The notes under the pieces are model-generated. The model had not been told where the DNA came from and made no database searches. It was given only the letters and a program-made list of their open reading frames with translations. DNA of 64,000 bases from positions 868,001-932,000 of the forward strand of contig NZ_AP022586.1 of assembly GCF_010731695.1 (NCBI RefSeq), given 5' to 3'. The position numbers and the translations under genes were made by a program. This document shows, piece after piece, positions 12,094 through 21,925 of the stretch (position 1 is the stretch's first letter; every line of letters begins with the position of its first letter). Source of the DNA: Mycolicibacterium litorale. Lineage in GTDB: Bacteria > Actinomycetota > Actinomycetes > Mycobacteriales > Mycobacteriaceae.

Positions 12094-13566
12094 GTGCAAC
12101 TAGCCCTTCGTCCCGCCGCGTCATGCCCCGAGCCGCAGATGGCTCTGGCACACACCGCGCCGCGCCCCAACAAGTTGCTGCTCGCAAGCGTCGCGATGGT
12201 GGGCGCCGGCGCGATGGCCGTCACCCCCGTGGCGCCGAGTGTCTCGGACATCCAGCAGCGCGCCTACGAGATGACGGCGGACGCCAACCCGATTCTCGCG
12301 AATCCGGTTGCGGTGTGGGAGGACAACTTCGCGAACGCGTTCACCAACTTCGAGGCACTCGCGGCGTCGCTCACCGATCAGCCGTTCCCGATCCTGAGCC
12401 AGATCATCGAGAACCTCTCCACCTACGCGGACACCATCATCGGCGCGCCGGCACCGGCAGACGCACCGCCGCGGCAGCGTGGCACCGGCATCCTCGGCGC
12501 CATCCAGGGCATCGAGCGCACGGGCACCCTCTTCGAGACCCGGCTCGCCGCTGCCCAGGAATACCTCGCGTCGGGTGACATCACCGCCGCCTGGGCCGAG
12601 ATCGAGAGTGCGCTGCTGATCGGCTACGAGAACATCGGCATCCCGCTGCTCGCGCCCCTGAGCATCCCCGGAGACATGCTGCAGAACGCCGCCGACGTGT
12701 GGGATTCGCTCTTCACCCGCGGCAACGCGGTGGCCATCACCCGGGGTCTGCTCGCTCCGCCGATCACCTTGAGCTTCGCGCTGGCCAACATCGCCGAGAC
12801 GGTGTCCAAGGCCGTCGAGAACGGTGACTACGAAGCGGCGCTCACCGCACTGGTGAACGCTCCCGGCATCGCGACCGGCGCGTTCCTCAACGGGTACCGG
12901 CCGGTGCTGACGTACGACGAGGACGGCAACCCGCTCACCTACGCCACCGAAGCGTTCCAGGGTGTGTTCTCGCCGCTCGGCACCATCGACCAGTTCCTGG
13001 TCCGGCTGCCCCGCGCGATCGCGGCCGCTCTCGCCCCGCCCGTGACCGCCTCGACCGCCTCGACCGCCAAGGTCGTCACCCTCGACCTCCCGGCGGGTGA
13101 GGAAGCGACGGAGCCCGCTCTGGCCGCCATCGAGGCCGCCGATTCCGCGACGGCAGGCAAGGCCGGACTCGTCAACGTCGAGGTCGTTGCCGACGAGAAG
13201 GTGCCCGCCGCCGAGGCACCGGTCACCGCCGGCGACGTCGTGCTGGAGGAGGGTGCCGAGGTTGCTCCCGCAAAGGACGTCAAGGACGTCCGCGACCCGT
13301 TCAAGGCCGTCAGCGACCAGGTGGCCGCGGCAGTCAAGAACGCGCAGGACGGCTTCAAGAACGCCGTGACCGGCGGTCGCCACGCCAGCAACAAGGAAGC
13401 GACGAAGAGCGAGTCGGATTCGACGCCGAAGCACGCCAAGGACTCCGAGTCCGACTCGGAGAAGGCCGATTCGAAGACTGATGCGAAGGCCGATTCGAAG
13501 GCCGATCCGAAGTCGGACGCCACGTCCGATTCCGGATCCAGCGCCAAGTCCGGCGCCGCCGAGTAA
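12094..13566 (+). CDS. GjpA-like outer-membrane porin / exported mycobacterial protein
   Basis: A 490-residue exported protein. After a polar start it has a hydrophobic stretch (about residues 28-45, LLLASVAMVGAGAMAVTPV) followed by SVSDIQQRAYEMT, which I recognise from mycobacterial proteins annotated as outer membrane porin GjpA. The middle (about 50-310) is helical and carries repeated NIAET, FSPLGTIDQFLVRLP-type segments. The last ~90 residues are charged and low-complexity, with alternating KADSK, DAKADSK and SDS units. The GTG start is supported by a strong TTAAGGAG 5-8 bases upstream. A perfect terminator follows the stop. The iron box upstream suggests iron-dependent expression next to the siderophore locus. 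Pore activity is an inference from the family name only; a surface or cell-wall structural role is equally possible. Confidence 0.6.
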   Translation: MQLALRPAASCPEPQMALAHTAPRPNKLLLASVAMVGAGAMAVTPVAPSVSDIQQRAYEMTADANPILANPVAVWEDNFANAFTNFEALAASLTDQPFPILSQIIENLSTYADTIIGAPAPADAPPRQRGTGILGAIQGIERTGTLFETRLAAAQEYLASGDITAAWAEIESALLIGYENIGIPLLAPLSIPGDMLQNAADVWDSLFTRGNAVAITRGLLAPPITLSFALANIAETVSKAVENGDYEAALTALVNAPGIATGAFLNGYRPVLTYDEDGNPLTYATEAFQGVFSPLGTIDQFLVRLPRAIAAALAPPVTASTASTAKVVTLDLPAGEEATEPALAAIEAADSATAGKAGLVNVEVVADEKVPAAEAPVTAGDVVLEEGAEVAPAKDVKDVRDPFKAVSDQVAAAVKNAQDGFKNAVTGGRHASNKEATKSESDSTPKHAKDSESDSEKADSKTDAKADSKADPKSDATSDSGSSAKSGAAE

Positions 13567-13582
13567 CACCCCGCAACGAGCC

Positions 13583-13608
13583 GGGCCCCCTCCCTTCGGA
13601 GGGGGCCC
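13583..13608. terminator. Strong hairpin terminator between convergent genes
   Basis: An 11-base perfect stem, GGGCCCCCTCC pairing with GGAGGGGGCCC, around a CTTC loop. It sits between the convergent porin gene and the minus-strand gene at 13627. There is no long T run, as is common in mycobacteria, and the hairpin could serve both directions. Confidence 0.75.
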
Positions 13609-13626
13609 GATCTCGTCACGGGGCGG

Positions 13627-13941
13627 CTAGATCTGCTGGGAGTACGGCACGTCCATGTCGTAGAGCCGGGCATGGAGCACGGTGCGGTTCCGCAGCGCCG
13701 AGCGGACCGCGCGGTGTAGGCCGTCCTCCAGGTAGATCACGCCCTGCCAGCGCACCGCGTGCGGGAAGAGGTCGCCGTAGAAGGTGGAGTCCTCCGAGAG
13801 CAGCCGGTCGAGTGCCAGCACCGTCGTGGTGGTCACGATCTCGTCCAGCCGGATCTGCCGAGGCGGGATCCGCGACCACTCGCGATAACTCAGACCGTGC
13901 TCGGGGTAAGGCTTCCCGTCGCGAACACCCTTGAAGATCAT
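13627..13941 (-). CDS. Conserved mycobacterial protein of unknown function (Rv2375-like)
   Basis: A 104-residue cytoplasmic protein with no signal peptide or membrane segment. The sequence begins MIFKGVRDGKPYPEHGLSYR and contains a hydrophobic-acidic core (DEIVTTTTVLALDRLLSED, then YLEDGLHRAVRSALRNRTVLHARL). Position and direction, divergent from hrcA, match Rv2375 of M. tuberculosis as I remember it, which is uncharacterised. Start is the ATG with GAAGG about 8 bases upstream on the minus strand. The upstream region carries a 16-base palindrome that probably controls it. I can assign no function; the layout of a short DNA-free protein with an autoregulatory-looking palindrome would fit either a regulator or an enzyme subunit. 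Confidence 0.75.
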   Translation of the reverse strand: MIFKGVRDGKPYPEHGLSYREWSRIPPRQIRLDEIVTTTTVLALDRLLSEDSTFYGDLFPHAVRWQGVIYLEDGLHRAVRSALRNRTVLHARLYDMDVPYSQQI

Positions 13942-14002
13942 CGACGCGCCTTCGGTAGCTCTGCCCCCTCCACGAGGAAGGTTAGCCGAGCGAGCGCCGC
14001 AG

Positions 14003-14018
14003 GGTAGGCATGCCTACC
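14003..14018. promoter_or_regulatory. 16-base perfect palindrome in the hrcA divergent promoter region
   Basis: GGTAGGCATGCCTACC is a perfect even palindrome between the divergent gene at 13941 and hrcA. A possible minus-strand -10 (TAACCT, 13979-13984) lies at about promoter spacing from it, so the palindrome would cover the -35 of that gene. It does not match the odd-centred IdeR box, and no CIRCE element is present nearby. The binding protein is unknown. Confidence 0.5.
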
Positions 14019-14103
14019 ACCCACGATGGGTAACACAGCCGCTGAGCACCGTAAACTGGATACGAACTGCGCTGTGGTCCCGCGGGAGAGGTAGGTGAAC
14101 AGA

Positions 14104-15147
14104 ATGAGTAGTGCCGACGACCGTCGCTTCGAGGTACTGCGTGCCATCGTCGCCGACTTCGTCGCCACCAAGGAGCCGATCGGATCCAAGTCTCTCGTGG
14201 AGCGCCACAATCTCGGGGTGTCCAGTGCGACCGTCCGCAACGACATGGCCGTGCTGGAGGCCGAGGGTTACATCACCCAGCCGCACACCAGCTCCGGCCG
14301 GGTGCCCACCGAGAAGGGGTACCGCGAATTCGTCGATCGCCTCGACGACGTCAAACCGTTGTCGTCGGCGGAGCGGCGCGCGATCCTCAAATTCCTCGAC
14401 AGCGGCGTCGATCTCGACGATGTGCTGCGCCGGGCGGTGCGGCTGCTGGCGCAGCTGACCCGCCAGGTCGCGATCGTCCAGTACCCGACGCTGTCGACCT
14501 CCACCGTGCGCCATCTCGAGGTGGTGGCACTCACGCCGGCGCGGCTGCTGCTGGTGGTCATCACCGACACCGGGCGCGTCGACCAGCGCATCGTCGAACT
14601 CGGCGACGCCATCGACGAACACGAGCTGGCGACCCTGCGCGATCTGCTCGGCCAGGCGCTGGACGGTAAGCGGCTGTCCGCGGCGTCGGTGGCGGTCTCC
14701 GACCTGGCCTCGCACCTCACCGGCAGCCCCGGGATGTCGCACCGGCTGGCCGATGCCGTCGGCCGGTCGGCCACGATCCTGGTCGAGACGCTGGTCGAAC
14801 ACACCGAGGAGCGGCTGCTCCTCGGCGGGACCGCGAACCTGACCCGCGCCACCGCCGACTTCGGCGGCTCGCTGCGCTCGGTCCTCGAAGCCCTCGAGGA
14901 ACAGGTGGTGGTGCTGCGATTGCTCGCCGCCCAGCAGGAGGCGGGCAAGGTCACCGTGCGGATCGGGCACGAGACCGAGGCCGAACAGATGGCCGGGACG
15001 TCGGTGGTCACCACCGCGTACGGCAGTTCGGGCAAGGTCTACGGCGGAATGGGTGTGGTCGGGCCCACTCGTATGGACTATCCGGGAACTATCGCCAATG
15101 TCGCGGCGGTTGCTCTCTACATCGGCGAAGTCTTAGGCAGCCGGTAA
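14104..15147 (+). CDS. hrcA: Heat-inducible transcription repressor HrcA
   Basis: Repressor of heat-shock genes; the family binds CIRCE elements upstream of groE genes and needs GroEL for activity. The N-terminal winged helix is clear ([23 protein letters not shown], then [21 protein letters not shown] and [14 protein letters not shown]), followed by the GAF-like core with [18 protein letters not shown] and the C-terminal [13 protein letters not shown] motif. At 347 residues it has family length. I prefer ATG 14104 (MSSADDRRF) because AGGTGA lies 6 bases before it and it aligns with the usual N-terminus; GTG 14095 is an alternative. dnaJ2 follows 49 bases downstream. Confidence 0.93.
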   Translation: MSSADDRRFEVLRAIVADFVATKEPIGSKSLVERHNLGVSSATVRNDMAVLEAEGYITQPHTSSGRVPTEKGYREFVDRLDDVKPLSSAERRAILKFLDSGVDLDDVLRRAVRLLAQLTRQVAIVQYPTLSTSTVRHLEVVALTPARLLLVVITDTGRVDQRIVELGDAIDEHELATLRDLLGQALDGKRLSAASVAVSDLASHLTGSPGMSHRLADAVGRSATILVETLVEHTEERLLLGGTANLTRATADFGGSLRSVLEALEEQVVVLRLLAAQQEAGKVTVRIGHETEAEQMAGTSVVTTAYGSSGKVYGGMGVVGPTRMDYPGTIANVAAVALYIGEVLGSR

Positions 15148-15196
15148 CACCGGCACGGAAACCGCCGGGAAGTCACCGGCAACTGAAAGGTCAAGC

Positions 15197-16348
15197 GTGG
15201 CACGCGATTATTACGGCCTGCTCGGGGTGAGCAAGGGTGCGAGCGATCAGGAGATCAAACGCGCCTACCGCAAGCTCGCCCGCGAGTTGCACCCCGACGT
15301 CAATCCCGACGAGGAGGCCCAGGCCCGGTTCAAGGAGATCAGCGCCGCCTACGAGGTGCTCTCCGATCCGGAGAAGCGGCGCATCGTCGACCTCGGCGGT
15401 GACCCGCTGGAGAGCGCGGGCGCCTCGGCGAACGGATTCGGCGGCGGATTCGGTGGTCTCGGTGACGTGTTCGAGGCGTTCTTCGGCGGCGGCGCGACCT
15501 CGCGCGGCCCGATCGGCCGGGTCCGGCCCGGCTCCGACTCGCTGCTGCGGATGCGACTCGACCTGGCGGAGTGCGCCACCGGTGTGACCAAGCAGGTCAC
15601 CGTCGACACCGCGGTGCTGTGCGACCTGTGCCACGGCAAGGGCACCCACGGCAACTCGACGCCGGTGGCCTGCGACACGTGCGGCGGGCGCGGCGAGATC
15701 CAGACGGTGCAGCGCTCGCTGCTCGGTCAGGTGATGACGACCCGTCCGTGCCCGGTGTGCGGCGGTGTCGGCGAGGTGATCCCGGATCCGTGTCACCGCT
15801 GCGGCGGGGACGGCCGCGTCCGCGCCCGGCGTGAGATCAGCGTCAAGATCCCGGCCGGTGTCGGCGACGGGATGCGCGTGCGGCTCGCCGCGCAGGGCGA
15901 GGTCGGCCCCGGCGGCGGTCCGGCCGGCGACCTGTACGTCGAGGTGCACGAGAAACCGCACGACGTGTTCGTGCGCGACGGCGACGACCTGCACTGCACG
16001 GTGTCGGTGCCGATGGTCGACGCCGCGCTGGGCACCACTGTCAGCGTCGACGACATCCTCGGCGGGCCCATCGAGCTAACCATCGCGGCCGGCACCCAGC
16101 CCGGCGCAGTGACGACGCTTCGCGGCCACGGGATGCCGCATCTGCGCTCGGGGGTCCGTGGCGACCTGCACGCCCACATCGACGTCGTGGTGCCGTCCCG
16201 GCTCGACCACACCGACATCGAACTGTTGCGCCAGCTCAAGGAGCACCGCAGCCGCGACGTCGCCGAGGTCCGCACCAGCAGCTCACCGGCCTCGTCGAAC
16301 GCCGGCGGGCTGTTCAGTCGGCTTCGCGAGACGTTCACCGGTCGCTGA
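15197..16348 (+). CDS. dnaJ2: Molecular chaperone DnaJ (DnaJ2)
   Basis: Hsp40 co-chaperone that stimulates DnaK ATPase and delivers unfolded substrates. The J domain occupies residues 1-68 with the HPD motif at 32-34. A Gly/Phe-rich linker ([20 protein letters not shown]) follows, then four zinc-binding repeats ([32 protein letters not shown]) and the C-terminal substrate-binding beta domains. The GTG start has GAAAGG 6 bases upstream. Lying directly behind hrcA, it is the second DnaJ typical of mycobacteria rather than the one in the dnaK operon. rsmE starts 2 bases after its stop. Confidence 0.94.
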   Translation: MARDYYGLLGVSKGASDQEIKRAYRKLARELHPDVNPDEEAQARFKEISAAYEVLSDPEKRRIVDLGGDPLESAGASANGFGGGFGGLGDVFEAFFGGGATSRGPIGRVRPGSDSLLRMRLDLAECATGVTKQVTVDTAVLCDLCHGKGTHGNSTPVACDTCGGRGEIQTVQRSLLGQVMTTRPCPVCGGVGEVIPDPCHRCGGDGRVRARREISVKIPAGVGDGMRVRLAAQGEVGPGGGPAGDLYVEVHEKPHDVFVRDGDDLHCTVSVPMVDAALGTTVSVDDILGGPIELTIAAGTQPGAVTTLRGHGMPHLRSGVRGDLHAHIDVVVPSRLDHTDIELLRQLKEHRSRDVAEVRTSSSPASSNAGGLFSRLRETFTGR

Positions 16349-16350
16349 CC

Positions 16351-17097
16351 TTGAGCCGGCCGCTCTTCTACGTCGACGCGGTCCCGGAGCCCGGCCATCT
16401 CGTCGTCGTCGACGGCGACGAGGGTTTCCACGCGTCCAACGTCCGGCGCACCCGGCCCGGTGAACACCTGGACCTCGGCGACGGCGCGGGCGCGGTGGCG
16501 CACTGCGTGGTCGAGGAGGCCGCCAAGGGCAGATTGACCGCCCGGGTGCTGGACCGTCGGACCGTCGCGGCGCCCACCCCGGCGGTGACCGTCGTGCAGG
16601 CCATTCCCAAATCGGAGCGCTCGGAGCTCGCGGTGGAGTTGGCCACCGAGGCCGGCGCGGACGCGGTGGTCGCCTGGCACGCCGCGCGGTGTGTGGCCCG
16701 CTGGGACGGACCGAAGGTCGACAAGGGGTTGCGGCGCTGGCGGTCGGTGGCCCGGTCGGCGGCGCGCCAGTCGCGGCGCGCGCACATCCCGCCGGTCGAC
16801 GGTGTGGTGACGACGGGCGAGCTGGTCGGCCGGGTGACCTCGGCGGTGGCCGACGGCGCGGCGGTGCTGGTGCTGCACGAATCGGCGACCGCGCCGCTCA
16901 CCGAGCTTTCACTGGCTGCGGCGGCATCGGTGATGCTGATCGTCGGGCCCGAGGGCGGTATCGCAGACGACGAGATCGAGGCGCTGGCCGCGGCGGGGGC
17001 CAACGCGGTCCGGCTGGGTCCGACGGTGCTGCGCACCTCCACTGCGGCGGCGGTCGGCCTGGGCGCCCTAGGCGTGCTGACGCCGCGCTGGCAGTGA
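16351..17097 (+). CDS. rsmE: 16S rRNA (uracil-1498-N3)-methyltransferase RsmE
   Basis: SAM-dependent enzyme that methylates U1498 in the decoding region of 16S rRNA. The 248-residue protein has the PUA-like N-terminus ([31 protein letters not shown]) and a SPOUT methyltransferase domain with the C-terminal knot motifs [18 protein letters not shown] and [17 protein letters not shown]. Start is a TTG two bases after dnaJ2. Its 3' end overlaps the convergent minus-strand gene by 30 bases. Confidence 0.93.
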   Translation: MSRPLFYVDAVPEPGHLVVVDGDEGFHASNVRRTRPGEHLDLGDGAGAVAHCVVEEAAKGRLTARVLDRRTVAAPTPAVTVVQAIPKSERSELAVELATEAGADAVVAWHAARCVARWDGPKVDKGLRRWRSVARSAARQSRRAHIPPVDGVVTTGELVGRVTSAVADGAAVLVLHESATAPLTELSLAAAASVMLIVGPEGGIADDEIEALAAAGANAVRLGPTVLRTSTAAAVGLGALGVLTPRWQ

Positions 17098-17655
17098 CAT
17101 CGTGAACGCCGCGCACACCTGCCACGCCAGGATCGGGTAGACGCTCGCGCGTTCCCACACCGGTGCGGGTAGCACCTCGACGCCGGCCCACGCCTGCGCG
17201 ACCAGCACGGTGAGGCTGACGAGCCCGGCGCCGCCGAGCAGCCGGGAGATGCGCCGATAGCGAACCCCGCGGTGCAGCGACGCGCCGGCCACCGCGGCCG
17301 CATTGCCGCCCACGATGGCCAGCGCCGCGCCGACCAGGTGCAATGCGCCGTCACCGGCGTGCACGGTTGCGACGAGGACGTTGCCCACCGCGTTGGCCGC
17401 CGCGAAGGCCAGCAGCAGGGGGCGCCGCAGGCCCGCCGCCAGGACCGCACCCAGCAGGAACAGACCGCCCTGGACAGCGAACGCGACGTTCATCGGCGCC
17501 GCGAGAGGCTGACCGGGCACGCCGAGATCGCTGATGTAGTCGGAGGCGTAGCTGTAGGACGGCCGGTAGGCCGCGGCGGCGAGCGCCTCGGCCGTCAGGT
17601 AGACCGCCGCGCCCAGGATCCAGGCGGTCGCGGCGGCGCGGGGTCGAGGGGTCAT
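17068..17655 (-). CDS. DUF998-like multi-pass membrane protein
   Basis: A 195-residue membrane protein with about six hydrophobic segments. The motif [12 protein letters not shown] near residue 32 is the hallmark of the DUF998 family, whose function is unknown. The start chosen is the ATG giving [15 protein letters not shown] much longer open frame upstream is only the antisense of phoH and is not part of the gene. The gene is convergent with rsmE, overlapping it by 30 bases, and divergent from phoH. Confidence 0.75.
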   Translation of the reverse strand: MTPRPRAAATAWILGAAVYLTAEALAAAAYRPSYSYASDYISDLGVPGQPLAAPMNVAFAVQGGLFLLGAVLAAGLRRPLLLAFAAANAVGNVLVATVHAGDGALHLVGAALAIVGGNAAAVAGASLHRGVRYRRISRLLGGAGLVSLTVLVAQAWAGVEVLPAPVWERASVYPILAWQVCAAFTMSLPARRQHA

Positions 17656-17676
17656 CGGCGCCCACCAGGTTAACCA

Positions 17677-17706
17677 TTGGGGCGGTGTCGTACCCGGCGG
17701 TAGACT
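17677..17706 (+). promoter_or_regulatory. Possible SigA-type promoter of phoH-ybeY
   Basis: TTGGGG (17677-17682) and TAGACT (17701-17706) are separated by 18 bases and point toward phoH, 75 bases upstream of its GTG. Motif match only. Confidence 0.35.
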
Positions 17707-17781
17707 GGGACCAGCAACGACACCGCCGTCGGGTCGAACAGCGCGCCAGAACAGACACAGAAAGCAGGCAGAAAGCAGCAC

Positions 17782-18876
<1,095 letters not shown>

Positions 18877-18881
18877 CGCGC

Positions 18882-19415
18882 ATGAGCATCGAGGTGTCCA
18901 ACGAATCGGGCATCGACGTCTCCGAAGAGGAGTTGATCAGCGTCGCCCGATTCGTCATCGACAAGATGAACGTCAACCCGGCCGCCGAGCTGTCCATGGT
19001 GCTGCTCGACACGTCGGCGATGGCCGATCTGCACATGCGGTGGATGGACCTGCCCGGGCCCACCGACGTGATGAGCTTCCCGATGGACGAGCTCGAACCC
19101 GGCGGCCGCCCCGACGCGCCCGAACCCGGTCCCGCCATGCTCGGCGACATCGTGCTGTGCCCGGAGTTCGCCGCAAAACAGGCCGAGACCGCAGGACATT
19201 CGCTCGGCCACGAACTGGCGTTGCTGACCGTGCACGGCGTGCTGCACCTGCTGGGCTACGACCACGCCGAACCCGACGAGGAGAAAGAGATGTTCGGGTT
19301 GCAGCGTGAACTCCTCGAGGGATGGGTGGCCGACCAGGTCGAGGCCTACCACGTCGACCGCCAGACCGAGCGGGACCGGCGGCTGCTGGACAAGTCCCGG
19401 TACTTCGACGAATGA
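18882..19415 (+). CDS. ybeY: rRNA maturation endoribonuclease YbeY
   Basis: Metal-dependent single-strand RNA nuclease involved in 16S rRNA 3' processing and ribosome quality control. The zinc motif [11 protein letters not shown] spans residues 118-128, with His118, His122 and His128 as ligands. The upstream motifs LNMRWMD-like ([20 protein letters not shown]) and LGDIVLC are typical. The length of 177 is normal. The stop overlaps the next ATG as ATGA. Confidence 0.95.
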   Translation: MSIEVSNESGIDVSEEELISVARFVIDKMNVNPAAELSMVLLDTSAMADLHMRWMDLPGPTDVMSFPMDELEPGGRPDAPEPGPAMLGDIVLCPEFAAKQAETAGHSLGHELALLTVHGVLHLLGYDHAEPDEEKEMFGLQRELLEGWVADQVEAYHVDRQTERDRRLLDKSRYFDE

Positions 19416-20719
19416 GCGGACTACCGCAGCTCATCGGAGTCATCGCCCTCGTCGCCTTCGGTGGGTTGTTCGCGGCGATCGACGCCGCCCTGAGCACCGT
19501 GTCGATGGCCCGCGTCGAGGAACTCGTGCGCGACGAACGTCCGGGCGCGGTCCGGTTGTCGCGGGTGATGAACGAACGCCCCCGCTACATCAACCTCATC
19601 GTGCTCCTGCGGATCAGCTGCGAGGTGACCGCCACGGTGCTGTTGGCCGCCTACCTGGACGGCCACCTCGGTGTCAGCTGGGGACTGACCGCGGCCGCCG
19701 GCATCATGGTGGTCGCCAGCTTCGTCGCCGTCGGCGTCGGACCGCGCACCGTGGGGCGGCAGAACGCCTATCCCATCGCGCTGTACACCGCGCTTCCGTT
19801 GCAGGCGATCTCGGTGCTGCTCACCCCGATCAGCCGCCTGCTGGTGTTGATCGGCAACGCGCTCACGCCGGGTCGCGGCTTCCGTAACGGTCCGTTCGCC
19901 TCCGAGATCGAGCTGCGTGAGGTCGTCGACCTCGCGCAGCAGCGCGGGGTGGTGGCCGACGACGAACGCCGCATGATCCAGTCGGTGTTCGAACTCGGCG
20001 ATACCGCGGCGCGCGAGGTGATGGTGCCGCGCACCGAGATGGTGTGGATCGAAAGTGACAAGACAGCCGGCCAAGCCACCTCCCTGGCGGTACGCAGCGG
20101 GCACTCCCGCATCCCCGTCATCGGGGAGAACGTCGATGACGTGGTCGGCGTGGTGTACCTCAAAGACCTTGTGCAGCAGACGTACTACTCCGTCAACGGC
20201 GGCCGCGACACCACCGTCGTGCAGGTGATGCGCCCCGCGGTGTTCGTCCCGGACTCCAAACCGCTCGACGAACTGCTGCGCGAGATGCAGCGCGACCGCT
20301 ACCACATGGCGCTGCTGGTCGACGAGTACGGCGCCATCGCCGGGCTGGTGACCATCGAAGACGTGCTCGAGGAGATCGTCGGTGAAATCGCCGACGAGTA
20401 CGACACCGACGAGGTGGCGCCCGTCGAGGAGCTGGGCAACCGGGAGTACCGGGTGTCGGCGCGGCTGCCGATCGAAGATCTCCGCGAGCTGTACGACATC
20501 GAGTTCGCCGAAGATCTCGACGTCGACACCGTCGGCGGTCTGGTGGCCTACGAACTGGGCCGCGTTCCGCTGCCGGGCGCCGAGGTCACCTGGGACGGCC
20601 TGCGCCTCAAGGCCGAAGGCGGCCCCGACCACCGCGGCCGGGTCCGGATCGGCACCGTGCTGATCAGCCCCACCGAACCCGAACCCGACGACGACGAAAC
20701 CGAGGAACGCGGTGACTGA
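19412..20719 (+). CDS. CorC/HlyC-type CBS-domain membrane protein (hemolysin family)
   Basis: A 435-residue membrane protein with an N-terminal DUF21/CNNM-like transmembrane region (about residues 1-150), a tandem CBS pair (about 205-335, including [14 protein letters not shown] and [23 protein letters not shown]) and a C-terminal CorC_HlyC domain (about 350-425). Relatives are linked to magnesium or cobalt efflux or are called hemolysins. The position between ybeY and era is conserved in many bacteria. ATGA overlap with ybeY fixes the start, and the stop overlaps the next gene by 8 bases. Confidence 0.88.
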   Translation: MSGLPQLIGVIALVAFGGLFAAIDAALSTVSMARVEELVRDERPGAVRLSRVMNERPRYINLIVLLRISCEVTATVLLAAYLDGHLGVSWGLTAAAGIMVVASFVAVGVGPRTVGRQNAYPIALYTALPLQAISVLLTPISRLLVLIGNALTPGRGFRNGPFASEIELREVVDLAQQRGVVADDERRMIQSVFELGDTAAREVMVPRTEMVWIESDKTAGQATSLAVRSGHSRIPVIGENVDDVVGVVYLKDLVQQTYYSVNGGRDTTVVQVMRPAVFVPDSKPLDELLREMQRDRYHMALLVDEYGAIAGLVTIEDVLEEIVGEIADEYDTDEVAPVEELGNREYRVSARLPIEDLRELYDIEFAEDLDVDTVGGLVAYELGRVPLPGAEVTWDGLRLKAEGGPDHRGRVRIGTVLISPTEPEPDDDETEERGD

Positions 20720-21029
20720 ACTCGACCCCGAGGACACCAAACTCGTGGTGCTGGCCCGCGGCGCGATGGCGCGCGCGGAGGCCGGCAGCGGCGCGGCCGT
20801 GCGCGACCTCGACGGCCGCACCTACGCTGGCGCGCCCGTGGGTCTGTCCGCGTTGTCGCTGACCGCCCTGCAGGCCGCGGTCGCCGCGGCGGTGTCGAGC
20901 GGAGCCGCGGGTCTGGAGGCGGCGGTGCTGGTCGGCGGTTCGCCCGACGATGCCGGGGTGGCCGCGGTGCGTGAGTTGTCCGCCGACGCCGCGGTGATCG
21001 TCACCGACCGCGCGGGGACGGTCGTGTGA
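20712..21029 (+). CDS. Degenerate cytidine-deaminase-like protein
   Basis: A 105-residue protein in the slot where mycobacteria carry a gene often labelled cytidine deaminase (Rv2365c, from memory). The alanine-rich pattern of alternating strands and helices ([14 protein letters not shown], then [15 protein letters not shown], then AAVLVGG) resembles a cytidine deaminase core. However, the Cys/His-Ala-Glu and Pro-Cys-x-x-Cys zinc motifs are absent and the protein contains no cysteine. Deamination is therefore unlikely. The gene overlaps its neighbours by 8 and 4 bases (GTGA), so it is tightly coupled to era. Confidence 0.7.
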   Translation: MTELDPEDTKLVVLARGAMARAEAGSGAAVRDLDGRTYAGAPVGLSALSLTALQAAVAAAVSSGAAGLEAAVLVGGSPDDAGVAAVRELSADAAVIVTDRAGTVV

Positions 21030-21925
21030 GCGAGTTCCGTTCGGGATTCGTGTGTTTCGTCGGAAGGCCGAACACCGGTAAGTCGACGCTGACCAACGCG
21101 CTCGTCGGCGCGAAGGTGGCGATCACGTCGAACCGGCCGCAGACCACGCGGCACACCATCCGCGGCATCGTGCACCGCGACGACTTCCAGATCATCCTCG
21201 TCGACACGCCCGGACTGCACCGGCCGCGGACGCTGCTTGGTCAACGGCTCAACGATCTCGTGAAAACCACCTACTCCGAGGTCGACGTGATCGGCCTGTG
21301 CATCCCCGCCGACGAGGCGATCGGGCCGGGGGACCGGTGGATCCTCGAGCAGATCCGCGCCGTCGCGCCGAGGACCACGCTCATCGCGATCGTCACCAAG
21401 ATCGACAAGGTGCCCAGAGACCGGGTCGCCGCCCAGCTCGTCGCGGTCAGCGAACTGGTCGGCCCGGAGGCCGAGATCGTCCCCGTGTCCGCGACCGCCG
21501 GTGAACAACTCGACGTGCTGACCCGTGTGCTGGCCGACAAGCTACCGCCCGGCCCGGCGTTCTACCCCGACGGCGAACTGACCGACGAGCCCGAGGAAAC
21601 GCTGATGGCCGAACTCATCCGAGAGGCCGCGCTCGAGGGGGTGCGCGACGAACTGCCGCACTCACTGGCCGTGGTCATCGACGAGGTCAACCCGCGCGAA
21701 GGCCGTGACGACCTGATTGACGTCCACGCCATCCTCTACGTCGAACGCGACAGCCAGAAGGGCATCGTGATCGGCAAGGGCGGGGCGCGGCTGCGTGAAG
21801 TCGGCACCGCCGCCCGCACGCAGATCGAGAAGCTGCTCGGGACGAAGGTCTACCTCGACCTGCGGGTCAAGATCGCCAAGAACTGGCAGCGCGACCCCAA
21901 ACAGCTTGGCCGGCTGGGTTTTTAG
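21026..21925 (+). CDS. era: GTPase Era
   Basis: Ras-like GTPase that binds the 3' end of 16S rRNA during 30S assembly. G1 is GRPNTGKST (residues 13-21), G3 is DTPG, G4 is TKID. The C-terminal KH domain contains [19 protein letters not shown] and ends [17 protein letters not shown]. The length of 299 is typical. The GTG start overlaps the preceding stop as GTGA. Era shares a cluster with YbeY and PhoH, all acting in rRNA maturation. Its stop overlaps the convergent amidase gene by 4 bases. Confidence 0.95.
   Translation: MSEFRSGFVCFVGRPNTGKSTLTNALVGAKVAITSNRPQTTRHTIRGIVHRDDFQIILVDTPGLHRPRTLLGQRLNDLVKTTYSEVDVIGLCIPADEAIGPGDRWILEQIRAVAPRTTLIAIVTKIDKVPRDRVAAQLVAVSELVGPEAEIVPVSATAGEQLDVLTRVLADKLPPGPAFYPDGELTDEPEETLMAELIREAALEGVRDELPHSLAVVIDEVNPREGRDDLIDVHAILYVERDSQKGIVIGKGGARLREVGTAARTQIEKLLGTKVYLDLRVKIAKNWQRDPKQLGRLGF

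Noticed and set aside
14019..14103. CIRCE element before hrcA
   Set aside because: I looked for TTAGCACTC-N9-GAGTGCTAA and found nothing close.
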